Below are positions 7,803 to 14,556 of a stretch of 22,500 nucleotides of DNA, piece after piece. The DNA is taken from positions 1 through 22,500 of IMG/VR virus record IMGVR_UViG_3300044953_000503; one strand, written 5' to 3'. This stretch comes from a virus. Position 1 is the first letter of the stretch, and each line of letters opens with the position of its first letter. The notes under the pieces are model-generated. The model did no database searches. It was not told where the DNA came from and saw only the letters and a program-made list of their open reading frames with translations. The position numbers were made by a program, and so were the translations under genes.

Positions 7803-8336
7803 ATGGGTAAAAGTAAATTCTCAGGACCGTTCTTACCATTTCCACGGTGGGTTCTTAGTTATTTAGGAAAAGACACAATTGCCAAAGTAACTCTTCTTAC
7901 AATTCTTTTATACATGGATTCTGATACACAAGAAGTAACTACATCATATAACCACGTTGCTAAACTTACTGGTTATTCCCGTATCACTATTATTAGAGCG
8001 GTTAACCGACTAATTTCTATTGGTGTTCTTGTTCGTCAACACCGATATGGCAAGCGAGGCAACATTAGTAATCGCTATGTTGTAAACTTTAATAATCCTA
8101 AAGTATTTGAGGCCAAGGACCTAGTATCTCCCGAGACACTAGGTGGTATCCCCCCAGATACTAGTGGGGGTATCCCCCCAGATACTAGCCCTAGTATCCC
8201 CCCAGATACCCAATCAAGAATAATAAAGAACAAGAATAACCATAACAATAATCTCTCTTTCAAGAGGAGGAAACAGAAACAGGATGAAGTTATTGATGGA
8301 TACTCAATTGATTCCGACCTTCTGGACAACCAGTGA
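7803..8336 (+). CDS. Replication initiator-like winged-helix protein (lambda O-type organisation)
   Basis: From ATG 7803 the product has 177 residues; a TTG at 7761 would add 14. Residues about 23-80 form a helix-turn-helix domain: 'KDTIAKVTLLTILLYMD', 'VTTSYNHVAKLTGYSRITII', 'RAVNRLISIGVLV', with a basic wing 'RQHRYGKRGNISNRYVVNF'. This is the winged-helix type found at the N-terminus of phage replication initiators and DnaD-like proteins. Residues about 113-137 are three eight-residue repeats (GGIPPDTS, GGIPPDTS, PSIPPDTQ). Their DNA forms exact palindromic iterons, so the segment is probably a flexible linker tolerating origin sequence. An Asn/Lys-rich stretch (141-160) and an acidic end follow. 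Helicase loader, helicase and primase genes lie downstream. An initiator that binds its own gene is a strong inference from layout; a plain transcription factor is the alternative. Confidence 0.72.
   Translation: MGKSKFSGPFLPFPRWVLSYLGKDTIAKVTLLTILLYMDSDTQEVTTSYNHVAKLTGYSRITIIRAVNRLISIGVLVRQHRYGKRGNISNRYVVNFNNPKVFEAKDLVSPETLGGIPPDTSGGIPPDTSPSIPPDTQSRIIKNKNNHNNNLSFKRRKQKQDEVIDGYSIDSDLLDNQ
8125..8139 (+). repeat. Degenerate fourth iteron
   Basis: TATCTCCCGAGACAC matches TATCCCCCCAGATAC at 12 of 15 positions and starts 22 bases before the equivalent point of iteron 1. It lies within an imperfect palindrome bounded by CTAG on both sides (8121-8142). Confidence 0.45.
8146..8161 (+). repeat. Iteron 1
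   Basis: GTATCCCCCCAGATAC, first of three exact copies; GTATC and GATAC form an inverted repeat with a six-base core. It starts 24 bases before copy 2. Confidence 0.85.
8170..8185 (+). repeat. Iteron 2
   Basis: Exact second copy of GTATCCCCCCAGATAC. Flanked on the left by GGGG and on the right by CTAG overlapping its last base. Confidence 0.85.
8194..8209 (+). repeat. Iteron 3
   Basis: Exact third copy of GTATCCCCCCAGATAC, preceded by CTAG (8191-8194). The A-rich tract begins two bases after it. Confidence 0.85.
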
Positions 8337-8716
8337 CCCCCGATATGGATGATTGGGGTCCTGCTTTAGGGGGCGATTCCGTAAAGCAACAAAAGAAAAC
8401 AAAAAGTTCTGAAAAAACAACTCTTGGTTTAATGTATTACTTTAAAAATTCTATTCCGTACACAATGGATTCCACAACCAACAGCCTTGCGTTAATGAAA
8501 ACTTTTAAAGATTTACGTACTAATGGAGTGTCATACAATGACATTTATAAAATGATTGACCGTTTATTTGAAGAATTGGCGATACGCCCATTGGCTAAAG
8601 ACGTACTTCCATGGCAAGTATTCATAAAACAACGTGAAGAATTGTTGAAGTGGGTGACGGTAAACTCTCCCGATGGCGATGTGGAAGAATGGAAAAATGC
8701 GGAAGGCGCTTATTAA
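8333..8716 (+). CDS. Hypothetical replication-module protein
   Basis: The 127-residue product starts at GTG 8333, overlapping the initiator stop (GTGA); ATG 8345 is an alternative. The first 30 residues are polar and basic. The rest is helical: 'LGLMYYFKNSIPYTMDST' followed by 'NSLALMKTFKDLRTNGVSYN' and 'DIYKMIDRLFEELA', then 'LPWQVFIKQREELLKWV'. The 'AL-K-FK-LR--G-S---I--MID-LFEE' rhythm resembles C-terminal helical parts of phage replisome organisers, but I cannot name a family. Its position between the initiator and the helicase loader suggests a partner of one of them, possibly a split-off initiator C-terminal domain. That is inference only. Confidence 0.72.
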   Translation: MTPDMDDWGPALGGDSVKQQKKTKSSEKTTLGLMYYFKNSIPYTMDSTTNSLALMKTFKDLRTNGVSYNDIYKMIDRLFEELAIRPLAKDVLPWQVFIKQREELLKWVTVNSPDGDVEEWKNAEGAY

Positions 8717-8960
8717 ATTATTAGAACGTCTTACCCAAACTAAAACCTTTGATTCTGTTCTTGAAGATTTTGTAGAGAACATAAACTTTGATGATTTTAA
8801 AACAAATGAGCAGTGTGCCTGTATTTTTTGTGGTAAACCCTTTACATCATTTAAAGAACGAGCATCGCACATTATTGAACGAGATTGTGTTGTAGACTTT
8901 CAGGTATTGCCAAAGCGAAAGGTTGAGATTTTTTTGAATGACGAATACAATCCAAACTGA
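8697..8960 (+). CDS. Small C2HC zinc-finger protein
   Basis: From ATG 8697 the product has 87 residues; ATG 8673 would add eight. Cys42-x2-Cys45-x12-His58-x5-Cys64 ('CIFCGKPFTSFKERASHIIE' then 'RDC') gives a classical single zinc-finger spacing with a final Cys instead of His. An N-terminal helix-rich part ('ALIKLLERLTQ', 'FDSVLEDFVENI') precedes it, and a short basic/acidic tail follows. A single finger of this type usually binds DNA or a protein partner. The gene overlaps both the preceding gene (20 bases) and the helicase loader start (23 bases). It could be a replication accessory factor or a small regulator; sequence alone does not tell which. Confidence 0.68.
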   Translation: MRKALIKLLERLTQTKTFDSVLEDFVENINFDDFKTNEQCACIFCGKPFTSFKERASHIIERDCVVDFQVLPKRKVEIFLNDEYNPN

Positions 8961-9585
8961 GTGGCACGGTCCAAAATATTGGCGTAATAGAACGCTAGAA
9001 GAGCGATTACAAAACGCAAGAATACCAAAACGTTTTGTATCTCAAACAATGGACACTTACAACAAGAGTGTCGGTGACCAAGACGTGCATTACGCCGTTA
9101 TGACTTGGCTCAAAAACTTTTCTGCAAACCTACTTGCTGGAACTGGTCTGTATCTATTTGGAGGTACTGGTGTTGGTAAGACACATCTTGCACAGGCGGC
9201 ATTAAAAGAAGCCATCACGCAACATTCTGTAAGCGGCATTTTTGTTCCTGCCAATTTTTATATTGAAATGATGTACGACGAACTTAACAACGAAGGAAGT
9301 CTTCCAGAAGAATACGCAACTCCTTACCTTGCAAAATATATTCGTAGCGTGTACGACATTGTTGTGCTGGATTCGCTAGGTGATGAAAACGACACAGAAT
9401 TTACCCGACGTTCACTCACGGCATTAATAAACCATCGCTATAACGCACAGTTGCCAATGATTATTACCAGTCTTTACAATCCCAAAAAATTGGCCGCACG
9501 GTATGGTGAGCGCCTGCTTTCGGTGATTACTGCATGTTGCCGACTCATTCCTGTTGCTGGGACAGACCAAAGAAATGCTAGGTAA
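8938..9585 (+). CDS. DnaC/IstB-like helicase loader ATPase
   Basis: The 215-residue protein is an AAA+ ATPase of the DnaC/IstB type. Walker A is GGTGVGKT at residues 75-82, preceded by 'GLYLF'. Walker B is 'IVVLDSLGDE' at 141-150, sensor I is in 'MIITSLY' (174-180), and a conserved Arg lies in 'ERLLSVI' (191-197). An N-terminal part of about 65 residues may hold helicase. In this family the protein opens and delivers the hexameric DnaB helicase to single strands at an origin. It lies between the putative initiator and a DnaB-like helicase, which makes loader more likely than transposition helper (IstB), and no transposase is near. Length is slightly below DnaC (245). The end 'TDQRNAR' overlaps the next gene by 11 bases. 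Confidence 0.85.
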   Translation: MTNTIQTEWHGPKYWRNRTLEERLQNARIPKRFVSQTMDTYNKSVGDQDVHYAVMTWLKNFSANLLAGTGLYLFGGTGVGKTHLAQAALKEAITQHSVSGIFVPANFYIEMMYDELNNEGSLPEEYATPYLAKYIRSVYDIVVLDSLGDENDTEFTRRSLTALINHRYNAQLPMIITSLYNPKKLAARYGERLLSVITACCRLIPVAGTDQRNAR

Positions 9586-10015
9586 CGACATTGCAGAGTA
9601 CGCTCAAATTGGACAAGGAGTGTTGTTTGAGGGCGTGCTTGCAGCACAGCCAGAGGGAGCGCAAGCAGTAAAAGCAACGTTTTATAAAAATAGGGAAAAA
9701 TGGGATAAGTACATTGACCTGTGGAGGCCGAAAGACTTGGCGTTGAAAGCGATGATTGACAGCGCTGTAAGACTTGGAGTTGCAACAGACGTGTACACCT
9801 TCATAGATAACGATGCAGTGAACGCAATTGATAGATGGCTACAAAAGAAAGGAATTTCTGTATCGGTAATGCATTACCAGTCAATTGATGAACTTGCGTA
9901 TGATTTACGTTTTCAAAGGTCTATCAAAACAATTTATGTTGAAACACAAGAACAAGGTTCTGTAATTGGAATTCGTTCACACGTGGTGAACTCAGCGAAA
10001 GCGTGGATTGTCTAA
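9575..10015 (+). CDS. Hypothetical protein in replication operon
   Basis: The product has 146 residues from ATG 9575 (an in-frame TTG at 9554 would add seven). The N-terminal half is helical ('IGQGVLFEGVLAAQPEGA', 'NREKWDKYIDLW'). The second half alternates strands and helices: 'VYTFIDNDAVNAIDRWLQKK', 'ISVSVMHYQSIDELAYDL', 'IKTIYVETQEQGSVIGIRSH'. The middle 'FIDND' resembles acidic strand ends in Toprim or HAD-like folds, but no full motif set is present. I do not recognise it. It sits between helicase loader and helicase, overlaps the loader end and shares TAATG with the helicase, so it is presumably co-translated with the replisome genes. Confidence 0.72.
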   Translation: MLGNDIAEYAQIGQGVLFEGVLAAQPEGAQAVKATFYKNREKWDKYIDLWRPKDLALKAMIDSAVRLGVATDVYTFIDNDAVNAIDRWLQKKGISVSVMHYQSIDELAYDLRFQRSIKTIYVETQEQGSVIGIRSHVVNSAKAWIV

Positions 10016-11268
10016 TGGCAAGTGCAGAGCATCTCCTCATTAGCAAGGTTATTCAAACCAATGAAATTGCCCCTGTTTTGGAATCGGGAATCAAGGCCCA
10101 GCATTTTTCAGCACATTGGGAGGGTGTATGGCAATGGGTTGTTAGATATTGGCGTGAGCATCAGTCGGTTCCAAGCCCGCGTGCGTTTTTACAAGAATAT
10201 GCAGACCTTAAGTTGGTGGATGCTGAGCGCGAGCAATTCACCAATCTCATTGAGGAAATGCTTACTTCGTACCGTCAACAAAAGTTAATTGAGACCGTAG
10301 CCGCCGCAGTCCCACTGCTTAATGACAACAAGACCGCAGATGCCCTCCAGACGCTATTAGATGGCGTACAAACCGCCTCAGCGGACGTTGCCCGCCTCAG
10401 AGACATAGACCTGATTCAGACCTGGGAGGAGCGCATAAAGCGCTACGAGTTGATGAGGGACACCCCAAATGCAATTCGTGGAATTCCGACAGGATTTAAC
10501 GGGTTGGACAGAATTACATCAGGATTGCGACCACAGCAGTTGATTACATTTGTTGGTGAGGCAAAGAAAGGTAAATCACTAATTACTCTCATCATGGCTA
10601 ATGCCATTCACACGCACGGAAAAGTGCCTTTGTTTATTTCGTTTGAAATGAGCATTGAAGAACAATCAGCCCGTTACGATGCAATCATTTCAAAGATTGC
10701 GCATACCCGCATCATGCGAGGTGACCTGACCCGAACCGAGTTAGACCACATCAAACGAGTTACTTCAATGCGTAAAAACATGCATCCATTTTTAATGTCA
10801 GAAGACATCTCTTCACTTACCACCGTTAGCGCCATTGCCAGCAAAGTTCAACAATTAAAGCCAGACGTGCTCATTGTTGACGGCGTGTATTTGATGGATG
10901 ACGAAAACGGTGAGCCAAAGGGTTCGCCGCAGGCACTCACAAATATCACACGGTCGCTTAAACGTCTATCCCAACGTTTTGATATGCCTATCGTTGGCAC
11001 TACACAGGCGTTGGGGTGGAAGTTGGGCAACAGGCGCACACGACAAATTACTGCTGATGCAATTGGCTATACCTCATCATTTGCCCAAGATTCTGACCTC
11101 GTGGTTGGCGTGGAGACGGACCCTGATATAGATGACCAGGCAATATTACGCGTTGTTTTGGCGCGTACGGCCCCAAAGGGCGAAATAAAAATTAAGTGGG
11201 ATTGGCAAAACATGGATTTCTCGGAGGTGATTGAGAATGACGATAACAATGACAACTGGTATTACTAA
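10015..11268 (+). CDS. Replicative DnaB-like DNA helicase
   Basis: This is a 417-residue RecA-fold helicase. The N-terminal part (1-115) has the helical pattern of the DnaB N domain ('AEHLLISKVIQTNEIAPVLE', 'HFSAHWEGVWQWVVRYWREH'). A linker leads to 'RGIPTGFNGLDRITSGLRPQ' (155-174), the usual lead-in to the motor domain. Walker A is GEAKKGKS (181-188), the catalytic Glu is E211 in 'FISFEMS', and Walker B is 'VLIVDGVYLM' (285-294), where most relatives have 'IDYLQ'. 'PIVGTTQALGW' (325-335) is the strand often read 'TQL'. The tail is acidic and Asn-rich (403-417). It would unwind DNA 5'-3' at the fork. ATG 10015 overlaps the previous stop (TAATG). Confidence 0.9.
   Translation: MASAEHLLISKVIQTNEIAPVLESGIKAQHFSAHWEGVWQWVVRYWREHQSVPSPRAFLQEYADLKLVDAEREQFTNLIEEMLTSYRQQKLIETVAAAVPLLNDNKTADALQTLLDGVQTASADVARLRDIDLIQTWEERIKRYELMRDTPNAIRGIPTGFNGLDRITSGLRPQQLITFVGEAKKGKSLITLIMANAIHTHGKVPLFISFEMSIEEQSARYDAIISKIAHTRIMRGDLTRTELDHIKRVTSMRKNMHPFLMSEDISSLTTVSAIASKVQQLKPDVLIVDGVYLMDDENGEPKGSPQALTNITRSLKRLSQRFDMPIVGTTQALGWKLGNRRTRQITADAIGYTSSFAQDSDLVVGVETDPDIDDQAILRVVLARTAPKGEIKIKWDWQNMDFSEVIENDDNNDNWYY
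11223..11230 (+). promoter_or_regulatory. Strong ribosome binding site for the primase
   Basis: GGAGGTGA ends six bases before ATG 11237 and lies inside the helicase gene. It decides for ATG 11237 over TTG 11231. Confidence 0.65.
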
Positions 11269-12154
11269 TATTGAAGACGCTCTTTTTGCCCTTGGCGTGG
11301 ACGTAAGGCGCAACTACGGAAATGAAATTGTCGGCTGTTGCCCTGTTCACGAGAAGAGGACGGGAAAATTAGACAGGAGGCCCTCGTGGTCTATTAATAC
11401 CACCACAGGTCTTTGGATGTGTCATTCGTGTGGCGCTCGTGGCAACCTCCCTCAATTAGTTTATGAAATTACTGGTGACCACTCTGCCATTGCCTCTATC
11501 TATTCTTTTATTATCAACAATGGCTTAGAGCGTTTACAAAACGGTCCAATTATTCCAAAGCCATCAACAGTTGACTGGGAGACCTACATCGCGTTTGACC
11601 AACCACCCGATGAGCAGTTGGCATCCAGACATTTGTCGCGCGAATCCGCAGAACGCTATGGACTTCTCTGGAACCACAAGAAAGGCTCATGGATAATTCC
11701 AATTATGTCAGAGACAAATGAACTTGTTGGATGGCAGGAAAAGTCACAAGATTACGTTCGTAACTATCCAATAGGTGTTAAGAAATCTCAAACATTGTTT
11801 GGTGCCGACGCACTGGCAACTCGTGATGCAATTCTTGTAGAATCACCACTTGACGTTGTACGTTATGCTTCTGAATTTCAGCACAACTGCTGTGTGGCAA
11901 GTTACGGTGCATCGTTAAGCAACGAACAAATTAAAATGTTGTCACACCTGTGCGATAGTCTTACAATTGCCTTAGACAACGACGAGGCTGGCATCTCCTC
12001 AGCAAAAAAATTATTAAAAAAGTTTCCAACAATGAAAAAGGGGATTAAATGGTTAAAGTATTCACACACATTAGCAAAGGACATTGGAGAAATGACAAAG
12101 GAAGAAATACAGGAAGCGGTGAATAATGCTTCAGTGCTTCCTTGGTGGCTGTAA
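11237..12154 (+). CDS. DnaG-type primase (CHC2 zinc finger + TOPRIM)
   Basis: The 305-residue protein has the two core parts of bacterial-type primases. The zinc site is Cys35-Pro-Val-His38 with Cys62-His-Ser-Cys65 ('CCPVHEKR' and 'WMCHSCGARGNL'), the CHC2 pattern. The TOPRIM catalytic part has 'AILVESPLDVVRYAS' (Glu202) and 'SLTIALDNDEAGISSAKKL' (Asp247 and Asp249), followed by 'KDIGEM'. It is about half the size of E. coli DnaG and appears to lack the C-terminal helicase-interaction domain. It would make RNA primers on the lagging strand beside the DnaB-like helicase. The start overlaps the helicase end by 32 bases; the stop shares TAATG with the next gene. Confidence 0.9.
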   Translation: MTITMTTGITNIEDALFALGVDVRRNYGNEIVGCCPVHEKRTGKLDRRPSWSINTTTGLWMCHSCGARGNLPQLVYEITGDHSAIASIYSFIINNGLERLQNGPIIPKPSTVDWETYIAFDQPPDEQLASRHLSRESAERYGLLWNHKKGSWIIPIMSETNELVGWQEKSQDYVRNYPIGVKKSQTLFGADALATRDAILVESPLDVVRYASEFQHNCCVASYGASLSNEQIKMLSHLCDSLTIALDNDEAGISSAKKLLKKFPTMKKGIKWLKYSHTLAKDIGEMTKEEIQEAVNNASVLPWWL

Positions 12155-13698
12155 TGTTTAAAGGGACTTTGTATCCGTTTCAAATTGAAGCCAAAGAGCG
12201 CATGGTTGACCGTGGCAAAATGCTTCTTGCGGTTGTCATGGGTGGTGGGAAAACCGTAATTACTATTGATTCATTAGAAACGTTGTTTCAACGTGACGAC
12301 ATTTCCCGAGCAATTATTATCGTTCCCGCTTCCCTCAAGTACCAATGGTTACGAGAAATTAATAAATTCACTAATTCAAAAGCAATAGTCATTGATGGAA
12401 CCCCTAAAATTAGAGAAGGATTGTGGCGCGCGGCAGTTCGCGCAAAGTACGTAATTATCAACCCAGAAGCGCTTATTAAAGACCAACAATTTTACAACAT
12501 GTTGCGATTTGAAGCAATGGTTATTGATGAAGCAACGATTATTAAATCACCTCGTGCCAAACGTTCTAGGCTTCTCAAAAAACTTGGCAAAAAGTGTTTG
12601 TATCGGTTTGCCCTAACAGGACAACCAATTGAAAACAAGCCAGAGGAATTGTTTTCCATCATGGAATTTGTGGATTCCACGGTTCTTGGAAAATTTAATG
12701 TCTTTGATAATACTTTTATTGTTCGTGATAAATTTGGAAAACCAATTAGATATCGTAATTTAAATTTACTTACTAAGTCCATGCAATACGCCATGGTTAG
12801 AAAAAGCAGAAAAGACATTGCTGACCAATTGCCAGATATAATATCTACGGTTATTCCAGTGCAATTTGACGACGCTGGGGCAATGGCATACACCAAAATT
12901 GCTCAAGACCTTCTTTTGGAAATACAAAAAGCATTTAAAGACCACGGTCGTGGGTTTGACCTTTGGGCACATTACAACGGCAATCCCGCTGCAAGCGAGG
13001 CTCAGGGCCAAATAATGGCGCGTCTCACCATCCTTCGCATGTTGTGCGACAACCCAGACCTTGTGATGTTTTCGGCAAAACAATATGAAAAAAATAATGG
13101 CAATGAAGGAAGTCGCTATGCCAAAGACATTGTTGATTTAAACGTAGTAAACAAAGAGTGTTTGCAACCAAAAATGGATGCAGTTATTAATTACATAGAC
13201 AATATTTTAAATGAGGACCCAGACAACAAAGTAGTTTTGTTTTCATTCTTTAAAAATAATTTAACTTTGTTACAAAAAAACCTTCAAACTATTACAAACA
13301 GCGTATTATTTACAGGAGATATGAATTCATCTCAAAAAGATGCGGCAAAACAAAAGTTTAGTAATGATAAGAACGTTAGAGTGTTCCTGTCTTCCGATGC
13401 TGGTGGCTATGGTGTAGACCTTCCACAAGCAAACTATCTTATTTCTTATGATTTGCCATGGTCGGCTGGAAAACTGGACCAACGCGAGGCGCGTATCGTT
13501 CGCCTATCTTCGCAACACCCCCACGTTACCATTGCCTCATTCGTAATGAAAGGTAGTATTGAAGAACGACAGTATGAAATGCTTCAACAAAAAAGAGGAA
13601 TCAACGAAGCATTTATTGACAAAGGTTATGATACTCAGGGTCGGTTTGAACTTACGTTAAGTTCGCTAACATCTTTTTTACAACACTCGGAGGTGTAA
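12154..13698 (+). CDS. SNF2-type superfamily 2 ATPase/helicase
   Basis: The 514-residue protein has the SF2/SNF2 motif series. A 'LYPFQIEAKERMV' Q-motif-like start (7-18) is followed by Walker A MGGGKT (29-34), motif Ia 'AIIIVPASLKYQWLREI' (53-69), motif II 'VIDEAT' (123-128) and motif III 'ALTGQPIENKPEELFSIM' (153-170). In the second lobe are 'VVLFSFFKNNLTLL', 'VRVFLSSDAGGYGVDLPQAN' (motif V) and 'LDQREARIVRLSS' (motif VI). Such enzymes translocate on duplex DNA; in phages they may clear proteins, remodel forks or assist recombination. It starts in TAATG with the primase and ends before a ribosome site for the next gene. Length fits short phage members; no extra domain is seen. Confidence 0.9.
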   Translation: MFKGTLYPFQIEAKERMVDRGKMLLAVVMGGGKTVITIDSLETLFQRDDISRAIIIVPASLKYQWLREINKFTNSKAIVIDGTPKIREGLWRAAVRAKYVIINPEALIKDQQFYNMLRFEAMVIDEATIIKSPRAKRSRLLKKLGKKCLYRFALTGQPIENKPEELFSIMEFVDSTVLGKFNVFDNTFIVRDKFGKPIRYRNLNLLTKSMQYAMVRKSRKDIADQLPDIISTVIPVQFDDAGAMAYTKIAQDLLLEIQKAFKDHGRGFDLWAHYNGNPAASEAQGQIMARLTILRMLCDNPDLVMFSAKQYEKNNGNEGSRYAKDIVDLNVVNKECLQPKMDAVINYIDNILNEDPDNKVVLFSFFKNNLTLLQKNLQTITNSVLFTGDMNSSQKDAAKQKFSNDKNVRVFLSSDAGGYGVDLPQANYLISYDLPWSAGKLDQREARIVRLSSQHPHVTIASFVMKGSIEERQYEMLQQKRGINEAFIDKGYDTQGRFELTLSSLTSFLQHSEV

Positions 13699-14094
13699 AT
13701 GGAACCCCAAATTGACGAAGCGTACTACACAAAGTTGGTAGAGAATTTTGTATCTCAAAAGCGTTTGCTTTCGTCTCTTGAGACGCAAATTAACAAGATG
13801 AAAAAAGAACTCAGCGACCTTGTTGATGAGCACGGGCTTTCTGACGACAGCGGTCACAAGTGGCTGAATGTTGGCGGTCACGAATTGAAGCGCGAGCGTC
13901 GCGTATCCAAGAGTCTTGACGTCACAGCCGCTACCGAATGGGCAAAGGCCAACAATGTTTGGAACGACGTAATGGAAGTTGTTGAAATTCTTAGCGAAGA
14001 TAAACTTCTTGGAAAAGCATGGGAAGACAAGACGCTCATGCCCGTTGTACAGGGTTTTTACGTAGAGAAGGAAACGTGGGCATTCAAAGCGTGA
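13699..14094 (+). CDS. Hypothetical coiled-coil protein
   Basis: The 131-residue product starts at ATG 13699 behind GGAGGTG (13689-13695), which overlaps the end of the SNF2 gene. Residues about 8-42 form a likely coiled coil ('YTKLVENFVSQKRLLSSLET' then 'QINKMKKELSDLVDEHG'). A basic loop follows ('GHELKRERRVSKSLD'), then 'AATEWAKANNVWNDVMEVVE' and 'VVQGFYVEKETWAF'. The build (N-terminal helix pair, then a small alpha/beta part with substrate-like loops) is reminiscent of small phage replication or Gam-like proteins, but I cannot assign a family. It lies between the SNF2 ATPase and the MerR-like protein with a GTGA overlap, so it is likely a co-expressed accessory factor. Confidence 0.72.
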   Translation: MEPQIDEAYYTKLVENFVSQKRLLSSLETQINKMKKELSDLVDEHGLSDDSGHKWLNVGGHELKRERRVSKSLDVTAATEWAKANNVWNDVMEVVEILSEDKLLGKAWEDKTLMPVVQGFYVEKETWAFKA

Positions 14095-14525
14095 ACAAGG
14101 ACCCGTTGGAAGACCTTATTAAAAATTTACCTGATTGGCCTGGTAATCGTAAGCCAAAGAACAGGCCATCACGTAATGCTCCAGTTGCTGAGGACCGTTT
14201 CAATGGCGCTAAACCAAAGAAGTTCCTTATTAATGGAGTTGAAGTGCAAATGTTTACAGTTGGAGGATTGGCACGAGTACTTGGTAAAAAAGCCACAACC
14301 ATCAGAGCATGGGAACACCGTGGCTGGATTCCCAAGGCACAGTACCGAACCCCAAAACCACGGGGACCACAAATTCCTGAAAAAAATACCCGTGGGCGTA
14401 GGCTTTACACACTTGCTCAAGTAGAGTTCCTACTTGAAGCAGCAGAGCGTTTTAATATTGATGATAAGAATAACAATGATTGGAATGGGTTTAGAGAATA
14501 CATTAAGCAAAACTGGCCAAAGTAA
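14091..14525 (+). CDS. MerR-like winged-helix DNA-binding protein
   Basis: The start is GTG 14091, overlapping the previous TGA; an open extension further upstream lies inside the previous gene and is not used. The 144-residue product has a basic, Pro-rich N-terminus (20-46). A MerR-type winged helix is at about 54-113: 'FTVGGLARVLGKKATTIRAW' and 'EHRGWIPKAQYR', then a wing 'GRRLYTLAQVEFLLEAAERF'. There is no long dimerisation helix or ligand-binding domain, so it is closer to excisionase/terminase-small-subunit-like helix proteins than to full MerR regulators. It may regulate the replication genes or bind DNA architecturally. A 31-base gap follows, the first break after a run of overlapping genes. 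Confidence 0.8.
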   Translation: MNKDPLEDLIKNLPDWPGNRKPKNRPSRNAPVAEDRFNGAKPKKFLINGVEVQMFTVGGLARVLGKKATTIRAWEHRGWIPKAQYRTPKPRGPQIPEKNTRGRRLYTLAQVEFLLEAAERFNIDDKNNNDWNGFREYIKQNWPK

Positions 14526-14556
14526 TTCACATCCACTATCACACTAAGGACAAAAC

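Larger units (their letters stand above)
8121..8252 (+). other. Putative replication origin: iterons plus A-rich unwinding tract
   Basis: Inside the initiator gene lie three identical 16-base elements, GTATCCCCCCAGATAC, at exact 24-base spacing, each a 5-bp inverted repeat (GTATC/GATAC) around a C-rich core. A weaker related unit starts at 8125. The tetranucleotide CTAG marks the array five times (8121, 8139, 8161, 8185, 8191). Immediately after is a tract of 42 bases (8211-8252) with about 60% A on the + strand, only three G and seven T, suited to strand opening. Palindromic iterons in the initiator gene next to an asymmetric AT-rich tract is the arrangement of the lambda origin within O. 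Confidence 0.68.

Noticed and set aside
8146-8209. Three repeats that could suggest a CRISPR array
   Set aside because: Repeats are 16 bases with 8-base gaps, too short for spacers, and the region is coding.
8938-9585. IstB transposition helper instead of a helicase loader
   Set aside because: No transposase or inverted terminal repeats nearby; helicase and primase genes adjoin.
14526-14556. Regulatory site or terminator in the 31-base gap before the ssDNA-binding gene
   Set aside because: Only a ribosome site (AAGGA) is visible; no stem or promoter could be supported.
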